Assembly: GCF_018223745.1 (NCBI RefSeq)
Contig: NZ_CP073653.1
Coordinates: 1,045,001 to 1,109,000 of the forward strand
Length of the DNA: 64,000 nucleotides
Reading direction: 5' to 3'
Origin: Clostridium beijerinckii
GTDB lineage: Bacteria; Bacillota; Clostridia; Clostridiales; Clostridiaceae
In this document: in pieces, positions 18,737 through 27,993 of the stretch
How the letters are laid out: each line of letters starts with the position of its first letter
Position numbering within the stretch: the stretch's first letter is position 1
The notes under the pieces: generated by a model
Seen by the model: the letters and a program-made list of their open reading frames with translations, nothing else
The model's database searches: none
Told to the model about the DNA's origin: nothing
Made by a program: the position numbers and the translations under genes

Positions 18737-21097
18737 GTGGATAAACAAAGAATAAGAAATGGTATAGAAAGATATTTAAAAGTAAAACATGCAGTAAAGT
18801 TGAAGGATGCTCAGGATTATGAAATTTTTAATGCGCTTTCATTAACTATTTTGGAGGAGATAATTGATAATTGGAATGAAACAAGTGAAACTTATAACAA
18901 AGGAAGAATGGCATATTATTTATCAGCAGAATATTTAATGGGAAGAGCTCTAGGTAATAATTTAATGAATTTAGGTTTATACGATGAAGTTAAGGATGTT
19001 TTAAAAGAGTTAAATATAGACTTAAATAGAATCGAAGAAATAGAAGAAGATGCAGGACTTGGTAATGGTGGGCTTGGAAGACTTGCAGCATGTTTTGTGG
19101 AATCTGGAGCGACATTAAACATGCCTTTAGTTGGATACGGAATTAGGTATAGCAACGGGTTATTTAAACAAAATATTGAAAATGGGTTTCAAACTGAATG
19201 TGAAGATACATGGTTAAAATATGGGGATTCATGGAGTGTTAGGAAAGATGATGAAATTCAAATAATTAGATATTCAGATATGACAGTAAAAGCAGTTCCT
19301 TACGATGTACCTATAATTGGTTACGGAACTAAAAATATAAATACTTTAAGATTATGGCAATGTGAGGCTTTAAGAGAATTTGACTTCAATCTGTTCAATA
19401 ACCAACAATATATTGAAGCCGTATCAGCAAGAAATAAAGCAGAGGATATATCAAGAGTATTATATCCCAATGATACAGCAGAGGCAGGAAAGATATTAAG
19501 GCTTAGGCAACAATATTTCTTCTCAAGTGCGTCTATGAAAGATATACTAAAAAAACATAAGGCTAAATTTGGGGCGGATTTTTCTGAATTTGTAAAATAC
19601 AATGTAGCACAATTAAATGATACTCATCCAACAATATCAATCCTTGAATTTATAAGAATATTAGTTGATGAAGAGTATGTAGAATTTTCGGAAGCATTAT
19701 CAATAGCTAAAGAGTTTTTTGGATATACAAACCATACAATACTTGCTGAGGCACTAGAAAAGTGGGATATAAGATTAATAGAAAGATTATTCCCAAGAAT
19801 ACTTCAAATTGCATATCAAGTTGATGAAGCATTAATGAATGAGCTAAGACAAAAAGGATATGACGAAGGTGCAATATGGAATTTTAGAATTATTGCAAAT
19901 AATCAGATGAGAATGGCCAATTTAGCTATATTTGTTGGGAGAGCTGTAAATGGTGTTGCAGCACTTCATACAGAAATTTTAAAGAAAAATGAATTAAATC
20001 ACTGGTATCATTTATATCCAAATAAATTTCAAAACAAAACTAATGGAATTACACCAAGAAGATGGCTTAGGCTCTGCAATGCAGAATTATCCGAGCTTAT
20101 TACAGATTTGTTAGAAAGTGAAGATTGGATTAAAAATTTAGAGCTTCTTAAGGGTCTAGAGAAATTTAAAGATGATGATGCAGTACTTGAGAGACTTATG
20201 GAAATTAAGCATGAGAAGAAAGTTCAACTAGCAGATTATATTAAACAAGAAGAGGGAATTAATATAGATCCAGATTCATTCTTTGATATTCAGATTAAGA
20301 GATTACATGAATATAAGAGGCAGTTATTAAACGCCTTATACATTTTAGATTTATATTACAGAATAAAAGAGAATCCAAATTTAGATATACCAAAAACAAC
20401 ATTTATATTTGGAGCTAAAGCATTCCCAGGATATAGAAGAGCCAAGGGGATTGTAAAATTTATAAATGAAATAGCTAGACTTGTAGATAATGACTCAGAA
20501 GTTTCTAAGAAAATAAAAGTTGTTTTTGTTCATAATTATAGGGTGTCTTATGCTCAAAAACTATTTCCAGGTTCAGACTTATCTAAACAAATTTCAACGG
20601 CTGGGAAAGAAGCTTCGGGGACAGGAAATATGAAATTTATGTTGAATGCTACTCCAACATTTGGAACTTATGATGGTGCTAATATAGAAATTGTTCAAGA
20701 AAGCGGAGAGGAAAATAACTATATATTTGGACTTAGAGTAGATGATATTGAAAGAATTAAGCATGACTATGATCCAAAATGGTATTATAGAGAAAATCCA
20801 AGTATTAAGAGAGTAGTTGATACTTTAATCGATGGTACACTAGACGATGGAAGAACGGGATACTTTGAAGACTTATATAATGCTTTGTTAGAGGAAAGAG
20901 ATCAGTATTATGTACTTGCAGATTTTGACTCGTTTAAGCAGACTCAAGAAAGAGTGTTTGAAGATTATAAGGACAAAAAGAAATGGGCTCAAAAATGTTT
21001 TGCTAATCTATATAGTTCAGGAATATTTTCAAGTGATAGAACTATAAAGCAATATGCAGATGAAATTTGGTATATAAAACCAGCCCCTATTAAATGA
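18737..21097 (+). CDS. glgP: Glycogen/maltodextrin phosphorylase
   Basis: GT35 phosphorylase, 786 residues, that releases glucose-1-phosphate from alpha-1,4-glucans with phosphate and PLP. Diagnostic blocks are EDAGLGNGGLGRLAACF near the N-terminus, the Lys that holds PLP in GTGNMKFMLN, and YDGANIEI. The start is GTG, with AAGGTG about ten bases upstream inside the end of malQ. The neighbourhood (malQ, LacI regulator) points to maltodextrin breakdown, although glycogen is also possible; no glgA/B/C genes are present. A terminator follows at 21123. Confidence 0.95.
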   Translation: MDKQRIRNGIERYLKVKHAVKLKDAQDYEIFNALSLTILEEIIDNWNETSETYNKGRMAYYLSAEYLMGRALGNNLMNLGLYDEVKDVLKELNIDLNRIEEIEEDAGLGNGGLGRLAACFVESGATLNMPLVGYGIRYSNGLFKQNIENGFQTECEDTWLKYGDSWSVRKDDEIQIIRYSDMTVKAVPYDVPIIGYGTKNINTLRLWQCEALREFDFNLFNNQQYIEAVSARNKAEDISRVLYPNDTAEAGKILRLRQQYFFSSASMKDILKKHKAKFGADFSEFVKYNVAQLNDTHPTISILEFIRILVDEEYVEFSEALSIAKEFFGYTNHTILAEALEKWDIRLIERLFPRILQIAYQVDEALMNELRQKGYDEGAIWNFRIIANNQMRMANLAIFVGRAVNGVAALHTEILKKNELNHWYHLYPNKFQNKTNGITPRRWLRLCNAELSELITDLLESEDWIKNLELLKGLEKFKDDDAVLERLMEIKHEKKVQLADYIKQEEGINIDPDSFFDIQIKRLHEYKRQLLNALYILDLYYRIKENPNLDIPKTTFIFGAKAFPGYRRAKGIVKFINEIARLVDNDSEVSKKIKVVFVHNYRVSYAQKLFPGSDLSKQISTAGKEASGTGNMKFMLNATPTFGTYDGANIEIVQESGEENNYIFGLRVDDIERIKHDYDPKWYYRENPSIKRVVDTLIDGTLDDGRTGYFEDLYNALLEERDQYYVLADFDSFKQTQERVFEDYKDKKKWAQKCFANLYSSGIFSSDRTIKQYADEIWYIKPAPIK

Positions 21098-21122
21098 TTA
21101 TTGATTTAAGAATAAAATAATT

Positions 21123-21174
21123 AAGAGTTATGGAGAGCGAAAAATTTTATATCCATAACTCTTTATTTTTTTTA
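21123..21174 (+). terminator. Terminator of the malQ-glgP operon
   Basis: Arms AAGAGTTATGGA (21123-21134) and TCCATAACTCTT (21152-21163), then a T-rich tail. Confidence 0.92.
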
Positions 21175-21414
21175 CGTATTATAGTCATTTTTAATTACTT
21201 AAAATAAATTTTTAACACATGAATACGGTATTGGTTGAGTTGTAAAATAATTACGTATAAGTTTACATTTAAATTTGTTTACGGTATTATTAATATAGAA
21301 AAATAAGGTATGTATTCATAAAGTTAGCAAGTAAAATCATAATTTTTGAGAACTTCTTTTTTTATCATTATAGAGTAAATAGGATTATTTTAAAGTTGGA
21401 AAAGGAGATTGAGT
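21175..21414 (+). other. Upstream region of the hydroxyacid dehydrogenase gene
   Basis: AT-rich, with the word ACGGTATT present twice (about 21225 and 21280). No gene, no convincing promoter pair and no riboswitch are seen. Confidence 0.4.
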
Positions 21415-22374
21415 ATGAAGAAAATAGTAGTATTGGATGGAAGAACTTTAGGAAATGTAGACTATATTAAATTAAATGAGTTTGGACAGGTGATTTATTA
21501 TGATTTGACATCTGAAGAAGAAGTTGCAGGAAGAATTAGAAATGCTAATATTGTTTTAACTAATAAAGTTAAGTTAAACAGGGAAAATTTAAAAGATGCG
21601 AGCGAATTGGAATTAATATGCGAAATGGCTACAGGATATAACAATATAGATATAGAATATGCTAAAGAAAGAAATATTGCGGTAACTAATGTAAGAGGAT
21701 ATTCGACTACGACTGTAGCTCAACATACTTTTGCTATGTTACTTCATTTATACGATAATATAAGCTATTTTGATAACTTTGTTAAATCTGGAGAGTATTC
21801 AAGATATGATATGTTCACAAATTTAGAATTACCATATAAAGATTTATGTGGTAAGATATGGGGAATAATTGGACTTGGAGCCATTGGAAAAAGAGTGGCT
21901 AGAATAGCTCAAGCTTTTGGTGCAAGAGTAGTATACTATTCAACTTCAGGAAAAAATTCGGATTCAGATTTTGCAAGAGTGGAGTTTGAGTCTTTGTTAA
22001 AGCAATGTGATATTATTTCAATACATGCTCCTTTAAATGAAAAAACTGAAGGATTATTAAACTATGATGCATTTACAAAAATGAAAAAAGATGCTGTTTT
22101 AATTAATGTTGGAAGAGGTCCTATAATTGTGGATGAAGATTTAGCTAGAGCTTTAGATGAGGAGATAATAGGAGGTGCAGCTCTGGATGTATTTAAAGAG
22201 GAACCTATTCCAGTAGAAAACTCACTATTAAAAGTAAAAAATAAAGATAGGCTGATTTTGACACCTCATGTAGCGTGGGCAAGTGAAGAAGCTAGAAGTA
22301 GGTTGTTTTCAGATTTATTAGAAAATATAAGTGCGTATAATAGAGGAGAAAAAAGAAATAGAGTAGATATTTAA
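21415..22374 (+). CDS. NAD-dependent D-2-hydroxyacid dehydrogenase
   Basis: About 319 residues of the D-isomer-specific 2-hydroxyacid dehydrogenase family (hydroxypyruvate/glyoxylate reductase or D-lactate dehydrogenase-like). The nucleotide-binding loop reads GIIGLGAIGKRVA. The catalytic trio is visible: Arg in NVGRGPI, Glu in FKEEPIP and His in LTPHVAWAS. The substrate cannot be told from sequence. ATG 21415 is used because AAAGGAG lies 8 bases upstream; the TTG at 21409 is too close. It is followed after 66 bp by the epimerase-like gene, perhaps in one transcript. Confidence 0.88.
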   Translation: MKKIVVLDGRTLGNVDYIKLNEFGQVIYYDLTSEEEVAGRIRNANIVLTNKVKLNRENLKDASELELICEMATGYNNIDIEYAKERNIAVTNVRGYSTTTVAQHTFAMLLHLYDNISYFDNFVKSGEYSRYDMFTNLELPYKDLCGKIWGIIGLGAIGKRVARIAQAFGARVVYYSTSGKNSDSDFARVEFESLLKQCDIISIHAPLNEKTEGLLNYDAFTKMKKDAVLINVGRGPIIVDEDLARALDEEIIGGAALDVFKEEPIPVENSLLKVKNKDRLILTPHVAWASEEARSRLFSDLLENISAYNRGEKRNRVDI

Positions 22375-22440
22375 AGATTACCAATTTGGGATAAATTATA
22401 AGAATAAACTAATAAAAGCTTAAATTAGCGGGAGGCTTTA

Positions 22441-23325
22441 ATGAAGAATAATAGGGAAATTTTTTATGGGACATCGGCATTAAGATTTTATAACAAAAAA
22501 GATGTTATAAATGGAAAAGTTATAAAAATAAACCCTGCATTAATTACTATACTGGATAAATTAGATGAATCACTTGATATTGATACAATTCAAGGTAAGG
22601 TGATTGAAGAAGTAGAAATTTTGCTAAAACAAGGTAATATAAAAACATTACATGTGGATATAAACTTCGATGATTATAGCAATTTTGGAAGTGATAGTCC
22701 AAGCGTTAATTCTCATATTTTTAACATAAGCTTTATTGAAAGATTAAATACGATAGCCGGATTATATGAGGTATTTTTGAATGTGCATTTACTTACGGAT
22801 TATCCTAAGATTCATATAAAAGATATTAAGCACATAAATGTTGGGGCTGTATGTTTTCAGCTAGAAGTAGTGAAAGATCGCCAGGAATTAAAGGAAATTA
22901 TAGATGAGATAATTGAAATGGGAGCTTGCGTAAGCCCTGTGATTGAGGTTGTCGGAACGGATAGATTTATTCCGAAAACTAAGAAAGAAATACTGGAATT
23001 TATATCGCCATTTCAAGATAAGATTGGAATGTTAACATTTCAAGTGGAGGCTACAGGTGCACGTTCAAGTAATTCATTTGGGATGTTGAATTCGAAAGAA
23101 ATAGCAGATTACATTAATTATTTTACTAGAAACTTTGATGGAACAGTGCAGATGCAAGGCGGAATTACTACTGAAACTATAAAGTCAGCCATTAAATTGG
23201 GAAGCGAGTTTTTAGTATGCGGTACAGAAATATTTAATAATAAATTAGGATATTCTTCAATGGAAGTTATAGAAAACATGCTTAAAGAAGCAGATAAAGC
23301 ATTGTGTATTGAAAGAAAAGAATAA
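22441..23325 (+). CDS. Ribulose-phosphate 3-epimerase-like TIM-barrel protein, catalytic Asp missing
   Basis: A 294-residue protein whose second strand (HVDINFDD), third strand (NVHLLTD) and C-terminal strands (MQGGITTETI, then FLVCGTEIF) follow the ribulose-phosphate-binding barrel pattern of Rpe. Rpe is normally about 220 residues, so this one has an N-terminal extension of about 70. The metal-binding His/Asp of strand 2 and the His of strand 3 appear present, but the VDGG aspartate is replaced by Gln239 (MQGG). It is therefore probably not a working epimerase, but a relative with another sugar-phosphate role. It follows the hydroxyacid dehydrogenase gene; GGGAGG precedes the ATG. The family call is tentative. 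Confidence 0.6.
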   Translation: MKNNREIFYGTSALRFYNKKDVINGKVIKINPALITILDKLDESLDIDTIQGKVIEEVEILLKQGNIKTLHVDINFDDYSNFGSDSPSVNSHIFNISFIERLNTIAGLYEVFLNVHLLTDYPKIHIKDIKHINVGAVCFQLEVVKDRQELKEIIDEIIEMGACVSPVIEVVGTDRFIPKTKKEILEFISPFQDKIGMLTFQVEATGARSSNSFGMLNSKEIADYINYFTRNFDGTVQMQGGITTETIKSAIKLGSEFLVCGTEIFNNKLGYSSMEVIENMLKEADKALCIERKE

Positions 23326-23368
23326 GTTAAAATATTATTAGTGAGAAAAGCTTGAATAATTTAGATGC

Positions 23369-23405
23369 AAGGTATAAATGATTTGTTCATTTATACCTTC
23401 TTTTA
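23369..23405 (+). terminator. Terminator after the epimerase-like gene
   Basis: Perfect 13-bp arms AAGGTATAAATGA (23369-23381) and TCATTTATACCTT (23387-23399), then CTTTTAAT. Confidence 0.88.
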
Positions 23406-23548
23406 ATATGTAAAGGAAATAATTAATATGAGAGTATTTGTCTATTTTTGATACCTGATATTTACATAAAGAACTTCAGCTGGTTTTATTTTTTGATTAG
23501 TGTTAATATATATAAGTGCTACAAGTAATAACTAAGGCACCTGAAAGG

Positions 23549-23602
23549 AAATAATAGACCTAAAGTGCAGAACATGCAGATATGATGGTCCATTATTTTT
23601 TT
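23549..23602 (+). promoter_or_regulatory. Terminator-like hairpin in the topB leader
   Basis: Arms AAATAATAGACC (23549-23560) and GGTCCATTATTT (23587-23598) with one mismatch and a T run to 23602. The loop holds a smaller hairpin, TGCAGAACATGCA. It ends 34 bp before the topB start and there is no gene between 23325 and 23636, so it may be an attenuator for topB. No known riboswitch class is recognised in the preceding 100 bases. Confidence 0.5.
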
Positions 23603-23635
23603 AATTGTGCTTAAAGGAGGATAATAAAATATATC

Positions 23636-25804
23636 ATGGCAAAAGTTATTATTGCGGAAAAACCATCTGTTGCTAAAAATATTGCAGATGCATTTAATGT
23701 AAAAACTAGAAGAGATGGTTATTTTGAAGGAAATGGCTATTACATAACGTGGGCGTTTGGGCATCTTTTACAATTATATGATGCAAAAGACTATGATGAA
23801 AATATGAAGGGGTGGAGGTTTGAGAAATTTCCTTTCATTCCAGAGCATTTTTTATATAAGGTTAAATGTGATAGTGTAGACAGAACTGTTGAAGATAAGG
23901 GTGCAAAGAAACAGCTTGGAATAATAAAATCCTTAATTGATAAAGAAGATGTTGATGGCATTGTATCAGCTACTGACTTCGATCGGGAAGGGCAGGTTAT
24001 AGCTGATGAATTGTTTGGCTATTTTAAGGTGAAAAAGCCTATATATAGATTACTTTTAAACGAGTGGACACCTGATGAAGTTAAAAGCGGAATGGAATCA
24101 CTAAAAGATAATAAGGAAATGCAGCCACTGCAAGATGCTGGAATAGGAAGACAGTGGAGTGACTGGATAATTGGAATTAATTTAACATCTGTAAGTACAC
24201 TGAAATATAAATTTGAAGAAAACAAGACTATTAATATAGGAAGAGTGCTTCTTCCAACTTTAAAGATTATTTATGATAGAGATAAAGAAATAGAGAATTT
24301 TACAGCAACAACTTATTATAAGCTAGTGTCAAACTTCAAAACTTCAGCCAATGAAGAATTTGAGGGACTTTATTATGAGAATGATTCTGAAAAGTTTGAG
24401 AAAAAGGAAGATTTGGATAAATTTATTTCAAGGCTTGAAGGAGCAACTGCTAAGATTATTGATAAGCAGACAGAATTAAAAAAAGAATATCCACCATACT
24501 TATTTAATTTATCTAATCTGCAGGGACATATAACTAGTAAATATAAGGGATGGACATCAGATAAAGTTCTTAAAGTTGCACAGTCTCTTTATGAAAAGAA
24601 GCTTACTACCTATCCAAGAACGGCAAGTGTGGTTTTAGAAGAAAGTTTAAAGGATAGAGCGAAAAAAGTTTTAGATACATTAAAAGCTGGATTGCCATAT
24701 GAAAAAGATATTAAATTTAGTACATCAAAAAGAATTTTTGATAGCTCGAAGGTTGAGAGTCACAGTGCTATAACACCAACATATATAAAGCCATCGGGCT
24801 TATCGTCTGATGAAAAAATAGTATATGATGCTATTAAAAATAGATTTATAATGCAGTTTATGCCTATAGCTGAATTTGAAGAAACAAAAGTTACATTAAA
24901 AGCTAATGTTTCAGAAATGAATGGAATTTTTGTTTCGAAAGGGAAAGTAAAGCTTGTAGAGGGATGGAAAGTAGTAGAGAAAATAGAAAGTAAAGATGTA
25001 ATTCTACCCAAAATTGAAATAGATGAAACTGTAGATATTGTAGATTCTAAAGTGAATTCTGTTACTAAGAAGCCACCTAAGTATCACACTGAAAAAACAT
25101 TACTTAGAGTAATGGAGACTTGCGGAAAAGGTATTGAAGGAAAAGATGAAGACTCAGAAGAAATGATGCAGGCAATTTTAAGTGGGTTTAGCATAGGAAC
25201 TCCAGCGACTAGAGCAGAAACAATAAAGAAATTAAAGGATATAGGATACCTAAAGACAAAAGGTAAAAATCTTATGTGTACAGAGCTTGGGAGAAATTTG
25301 GTTGAGACTTTTCCAGTAAAAGAATTATTTGACTTGGAGTATACAGGTAGATTAGAGAAAACTCTTTCAGATATAGAGAAAGGAAAATTTGCTAAAAGTG
25401 AATTTATTAAACTTATAACAGATTTCACAATCCAATCCGTAGAATTGATAAAAAAAGATGATGCTGCATTATCAAGATTTAAAGTAGAAATACCTAAAGA
25501 TAGTGAGAATATAGGACCATGTCCAGTCTGTGGAAATCCAGTAATTGAAGGTGAAAAGAGTTTTGGATGCAGTAACTGGAAAAATGGATGCAAATATACG
25601 ATTTGGAAAGATGATAGATATATAGCATCTTTCGGTAAGAAAATATCTAAAGAAATGGTTGAACTTCTGCTTAAGAATGGAAAAGTAGGATTTAGAAATC
25701 TTAAGAGTAAAAAAGGTAATACATTTTCGGCATATTTCAAATATGAGAAAAATGAGGAGAGTGGATACTTTAATTGGAAGATTGAATTTATAGACAATAA
25801 GTAA
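23636..25804 (+). CDS. topB: DNA topoisomerase III (type IA)
   Basis: 722 residues. The N-terminal Toprim domain begins MAKVIIAEKPSVAKNIADAF with its acidic TDFDREGQ motif near residue 105. The catalytic Tyr sits in LTTYPRTAS. A C-terminal zinc finger (CPVC..CSNWKNGCKYTIW) ends the protein. It relaxes and decatenates DNA through single-strand passage and acts in replication and recombination in the cytoplasm. AAAGGAGG is present but unusually far (about 15 bases) from the ATG; no nearer in-frame start exists. A terminator-like hairpin precedes the gene and another follows directly. Confidence 0.94.
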   Translation: MAKVIIAEKPSVAKNIADAFNVKTRRDGYFEGNGYYITWAFGHLLQLYDAKDYDENMKGWRFEKFPFIPEHFLYKVKCDSVDRTVEDKGAKKQLGIIKSLIDKEDVDGIVSATDFDREGQVIADELFGYFKVKKPIYRLLLNEWTPDEVKSGMESLKDNKEMQPLQDAGIGRQWSDWIIGINLTSVSTLKYKFEENKTINIGRVLLPTLKIIYDRDKEIENFTATTYYKLVSNFKTSANEEFEGLYYENDSEKFEKKEDLDKFISRLEGATAKIIDKQTELKKEYPPYLFNLSNLQGHITSKYKGWTSDKVLKVAQSLYEKKLTTYPRTASVVLEESLKDRAKKVLDTLKAGLPYEKDIKFSTSKRIFDSSKVESHSAITPTYIKPSGLSSDEKIVYDAIKNRFIMQFMPIAEFEETKVTLKANVSEMNGIFVSKGKVKLVEGWKVVEKIESKDVILPKIEIDETVDIVDSKVNSVTKKPPKYHTEKTLLRVMETCGKGIEGKDEDSEEMMQAILSGFSIGTPATRAETIKKLKDIGYLKTKGKNLMCTELGRNLVETFPVKELFDLEYTGRLEKTLSDIEKGKFAKSEFIKLITDFTIQSVELIKKDDAALSRFKVEIPKDSENIGPCPVCGNPVIEGEKSFGCSNWKNGCKYTIWKDDRYIASFGKKISKEMVELLLKNGKVGFRNLKSKKGNTFSAYFKYEKNEESGYFNWKIEFIDNK

Positions 25805-25830
25805 GGGCTTGTTAACAAGCCCTAATTTAT
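25804..25830 (+). terminator. Terminator after topB
   Basis: Palindrome AGGGCTTGTTAACAAGCCCT begins in the stop codon; a modest AATTTATT tail follows. Confidence 0.75.
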
Positions 25831-25867
25831 TGTGCCCTAAAGAATATATTCGGTTGTTAAATTTATT

Positions 25868-26758
25868 CTAACTATCAACCATAGTTCCACCATTTACATG
25901 AAGTACTTGCCCAGTAACATAGGAGGAGTCATTAGATGCAAGATATACATATGCTGGAGCCAATTCGAAAGGTTGGCCAGCTCTTTTCATAGGAACGTCA
26001 GATCCAAATTTAGCAACTTCTTCAGCAGAAAAGCTTGATACTATAAGTGGCGTCCAAATAGGGCCTGGAGCTACAGCATTAACTCTAATTCCTTTGGTTA
26101 CTATGGATTGGGAAAGAGAACGAGTGAAGGTTACAATTGAGCCTTTGGTTGAAGAATAGTCAATTAAAGTTTTATTACCTTGGTAAGCTGTGACAGAAGC
26201 CGTGTTTACAATTGTACTTCCTCTTTTCATGTGTGGCAATGCAGCTTGGGTTAGATAAAACATTGGAAATATATTGATTGAATATGTTGTTTTTAATTGG
26301 GAAGATGATAGTTCTTCTATACTATCTTGAGGAAATTGAACACCAGCATTGTTTATTAAAATATCAATTTTCCCTAGTTTTTCAATTGTACATTCGACTA
26401 GTTTTTTGCAGAAATCTTTGTAGGAAATATCACCAGGCATGAGAAGACAGTGTCTGCCATATTTTTCAACATATTGCTTGGTTTTTATTGCATCTTGATG
26501 TTCATATAAATATGAAATTACTATATCAGCTCCCTCTTTAGCAAAAGCAATAGCTACGGCTCTTCCGATTCCACTATCACCGCCTGTGATTAGTGCTACT
26601 TTACCTTTTAATTTATCACTTCCTTTATAATCAGGATTATCAAATATAGGCGGTGGATCCATACGTGCTTCAATTCCTGGTTGACAATCCTGATGTTGTG
26701 GAGGAAAATTTTTGGGTAATTTATCAAAGTCTATGTGGTTCTTGTATTTTAAGGGCAT
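25868..26758 (-). CDS. SDR family oxidoreductase (general-stress type)
   Basis: 296 residues of the short-chain dehydrogenase family, with the N-terminal extension (FPPQHQDCQPGIEARMDPPP) typical of the YdaD/YhdF general-stress subgroup. The cofactor loop is ITGGDSGIGRA, the catalytic pair is Tyr/Lys in DYSSTKG, and NNAG is present. It reduces or oxidises an unknown alcohol or carbonyl with NAD(P). A single gene on the minus strand, converging with topB. The ribosome site AAGGAGAAAG lies before the ATG. Confidence 0.92.
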   Translation of the reverse strand: MPLKYKNHIDFDKLPKNFPPQHQDCQPGIEARMDPPPIFDNPDYKGSDKLKGKVALITGGDSGIGRAVAIAFAKEGADIVISYLYEHQDAIKTKQYVEKYGRHCLLMPGDISYKDFCKKLVECTIEKLGKIDILINNAGVQFPQDSIEELSSSQLKTTYSINIFPMFYLTQAALPHMKRGSTIVNTASVTAYQGNKTLIDYSSTKGSIVTFTRSLSQSIVTKGIRVNAVAPGPIWTPLIVSSFSAEEVAKFGSDVPMKRAGQPFELAPAYVYLASNDSSYVTGQVLHVNGGTMVDS

Positions 26759-27050
26759 AGCTTTCTCCTTAAATATATCTATACTATTAATAATATTATG
26801 GATTTACCAAACCATTTGTGAATGAATTAATTTTCAAATTAAATGAAAATGTAAAAATAATTATAATAATACATACATTTTAAGTGAATGTATATTAAAT
26901 TTATATATAGTGTGTTATAATTAATAAATATTTACATAGACAAAGCTGTCTCAAAATTAATTATGTTTTGAGACAGCTTTTTTATTTGGAGCAAAGAATA
27001 AAGAATTTATTTCAATTAAAATTAAAAATAAGAAAGAGGGTTTGTATAGA
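26759..27050. other. Divergent upstream region between the SDR and DUF4261 genes
   Basis: Holds a TTATAAT hexamer near 26913, inverted words TACATT/AATGTA near 26870-26895, and a strong plus-strand terminator at 26942-26984 with no gene ahead of it. Confidence 0.45.
26942..26984 (+). terminator. Orphan terminator upstream of the DUF4261 gene
   Basis: Perfect 15-bp arms AAAGCTGTCTCAAAA (26942-26956) and TTTTGAGACAGCTTT (26966-26980), then TTT. The only transcript it can end on the plus strand starts in the short divergent region, so it is either a leader attenuator for the next gene or the end of a small RNA. Confidence 0.8.
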
Positions 27051-27917
27051 ATGAAAAGATATGAAGTAAGTAAAAATGGAAAGGTAGAAAATGTAGCTGA
27101 TGCTTTTTCAGAAATATATAGTGTTGAACTTTTGATGAAAGAAAAGCCTGTTATTCTGGAAAATGAATTACTAAGAAATATACAAAAGTATTTTAAAAAT
27201 GTTAAAGTTACATCTAATAGAGATAACAATATTTCATTTGCATTTATGGATCATATATTAGAATATAAAAATGTAAATGCGCCTGTTGGAATTGTTATTA
27301 GCGTTATTGAAGAAAAACCTGAAATTAATAAATTGAGAAAATCATTAGGACAATCATTTGACTATGTTAATAAAGAAGAATTTGAAAAATGTAAGGTTAG
27401 AGTTTTGGTTACAGATATAATGGCTATAGGATTAAATTATGCTGAAAGAATAAAACTTTTTCAAAAAACGCTTTATTCTATAGTTGAATTAATTCCATGT
27501 GAAGGCATTCATTTTAATATTACTGAACAAGTAATAAGTAGGGAAGAGTATTTAAAAAATAATCCTCTAAATGATGATTATGATGTTTTACTTGGTATAT
27601 TAAATGTAAGATTATTTAATATTGAAAACAATGAGAATGAGTATGTAATGGATACATTAGGATTATCATCAGTAGGTTTATGTGATTTACAATGCCATTT
27701 TAAAAATTTAGATCCAGACGAAATATCGAATATTTTATATTCTTATGGATATTACATTTTTGAAAATAGCGATGTTCTTGAAGAAATAGACACCATAGAA
27801 GGAATTACGGAAAATAGCAAGTGGAAATGTCGACATGAAGTTGCGCTTGTTGAACCCGAACGTGTTGTATTAGATATAAATCCTGGAGAAGATTTTTCAT
27901 GTGGATATAGAAATTAA
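27051..27917 (+). CDS. DUF4261 domain-containing protein
   Basis: 288 residues. The C-terminal half carries the DUF4261 signature (DTLGLSSVGLCDLQCHF, then a LDPDEISNILY segment and YIFENSD). The N-terminal half has an earlier block, VGIVISVIEEKP, also seen in such proteins. No biochemical role is known to me. There is no signal peptide or membrane helix. ATG 27051 is preferred: AGAGGG ends at 27040, suitable for it and too close for the TTG at 27042. A single gene between terminators. Confidence 0.78.
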   Translation: MKRYEVSKNGKVENVADAFSEIYSVELLMKEKPVILENELLRNIQKYFKNVKVTSNRDNNISFAFMDHILEYKNVNAPVGIVISVIEEKPEINKLRKSLGQSFDYVNKEEFEKCKVRVLVTDIMAIGLNYAERIKLFQKTLYSIVELIPCEGIHFNITEQVISREEYLKNNPLNDDYDVLLGILNVRLFNIENNENEYVMDTLGLSSVGLCDLQCHFKNLDPDEISNILYSYGYYIFENSDVLEEIDTIEGITENSKWKCRHEVALVEPERVVLDINPGEDFSCGYRN

Positions 27918-27954
27918 TCAATAATATGTATATAAGAATTTAATTTTTAATTAG

Positions 27955-27993
27955 AACTCTCTTGATTTAATGTAAAAACAAGAGAGTTTTTTA
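27955..27993 (+). terminator. Terminator after the DUF4261 gene
   Basis: Arms AACTCTCTTG (27955-27964) and CAAGAGAGTT (27979-27988), then TTTTT. Confidence 0.9.

Noticed and set aside
13643..21097. A complete maltose ABC importer in this block
   Set aside because: Only the ATPase is present; no permease or binding-protein gene lies near, so it is described as a lone MsmX/UgpC-type ATPase.
25084..25818. 244-codon frame antisense to topB
   Set aside because: It lies wholly inside topB on the other strand, is Phe/Ser/Leu-rich as expected of an antisense shadow, and has no initiation signal.
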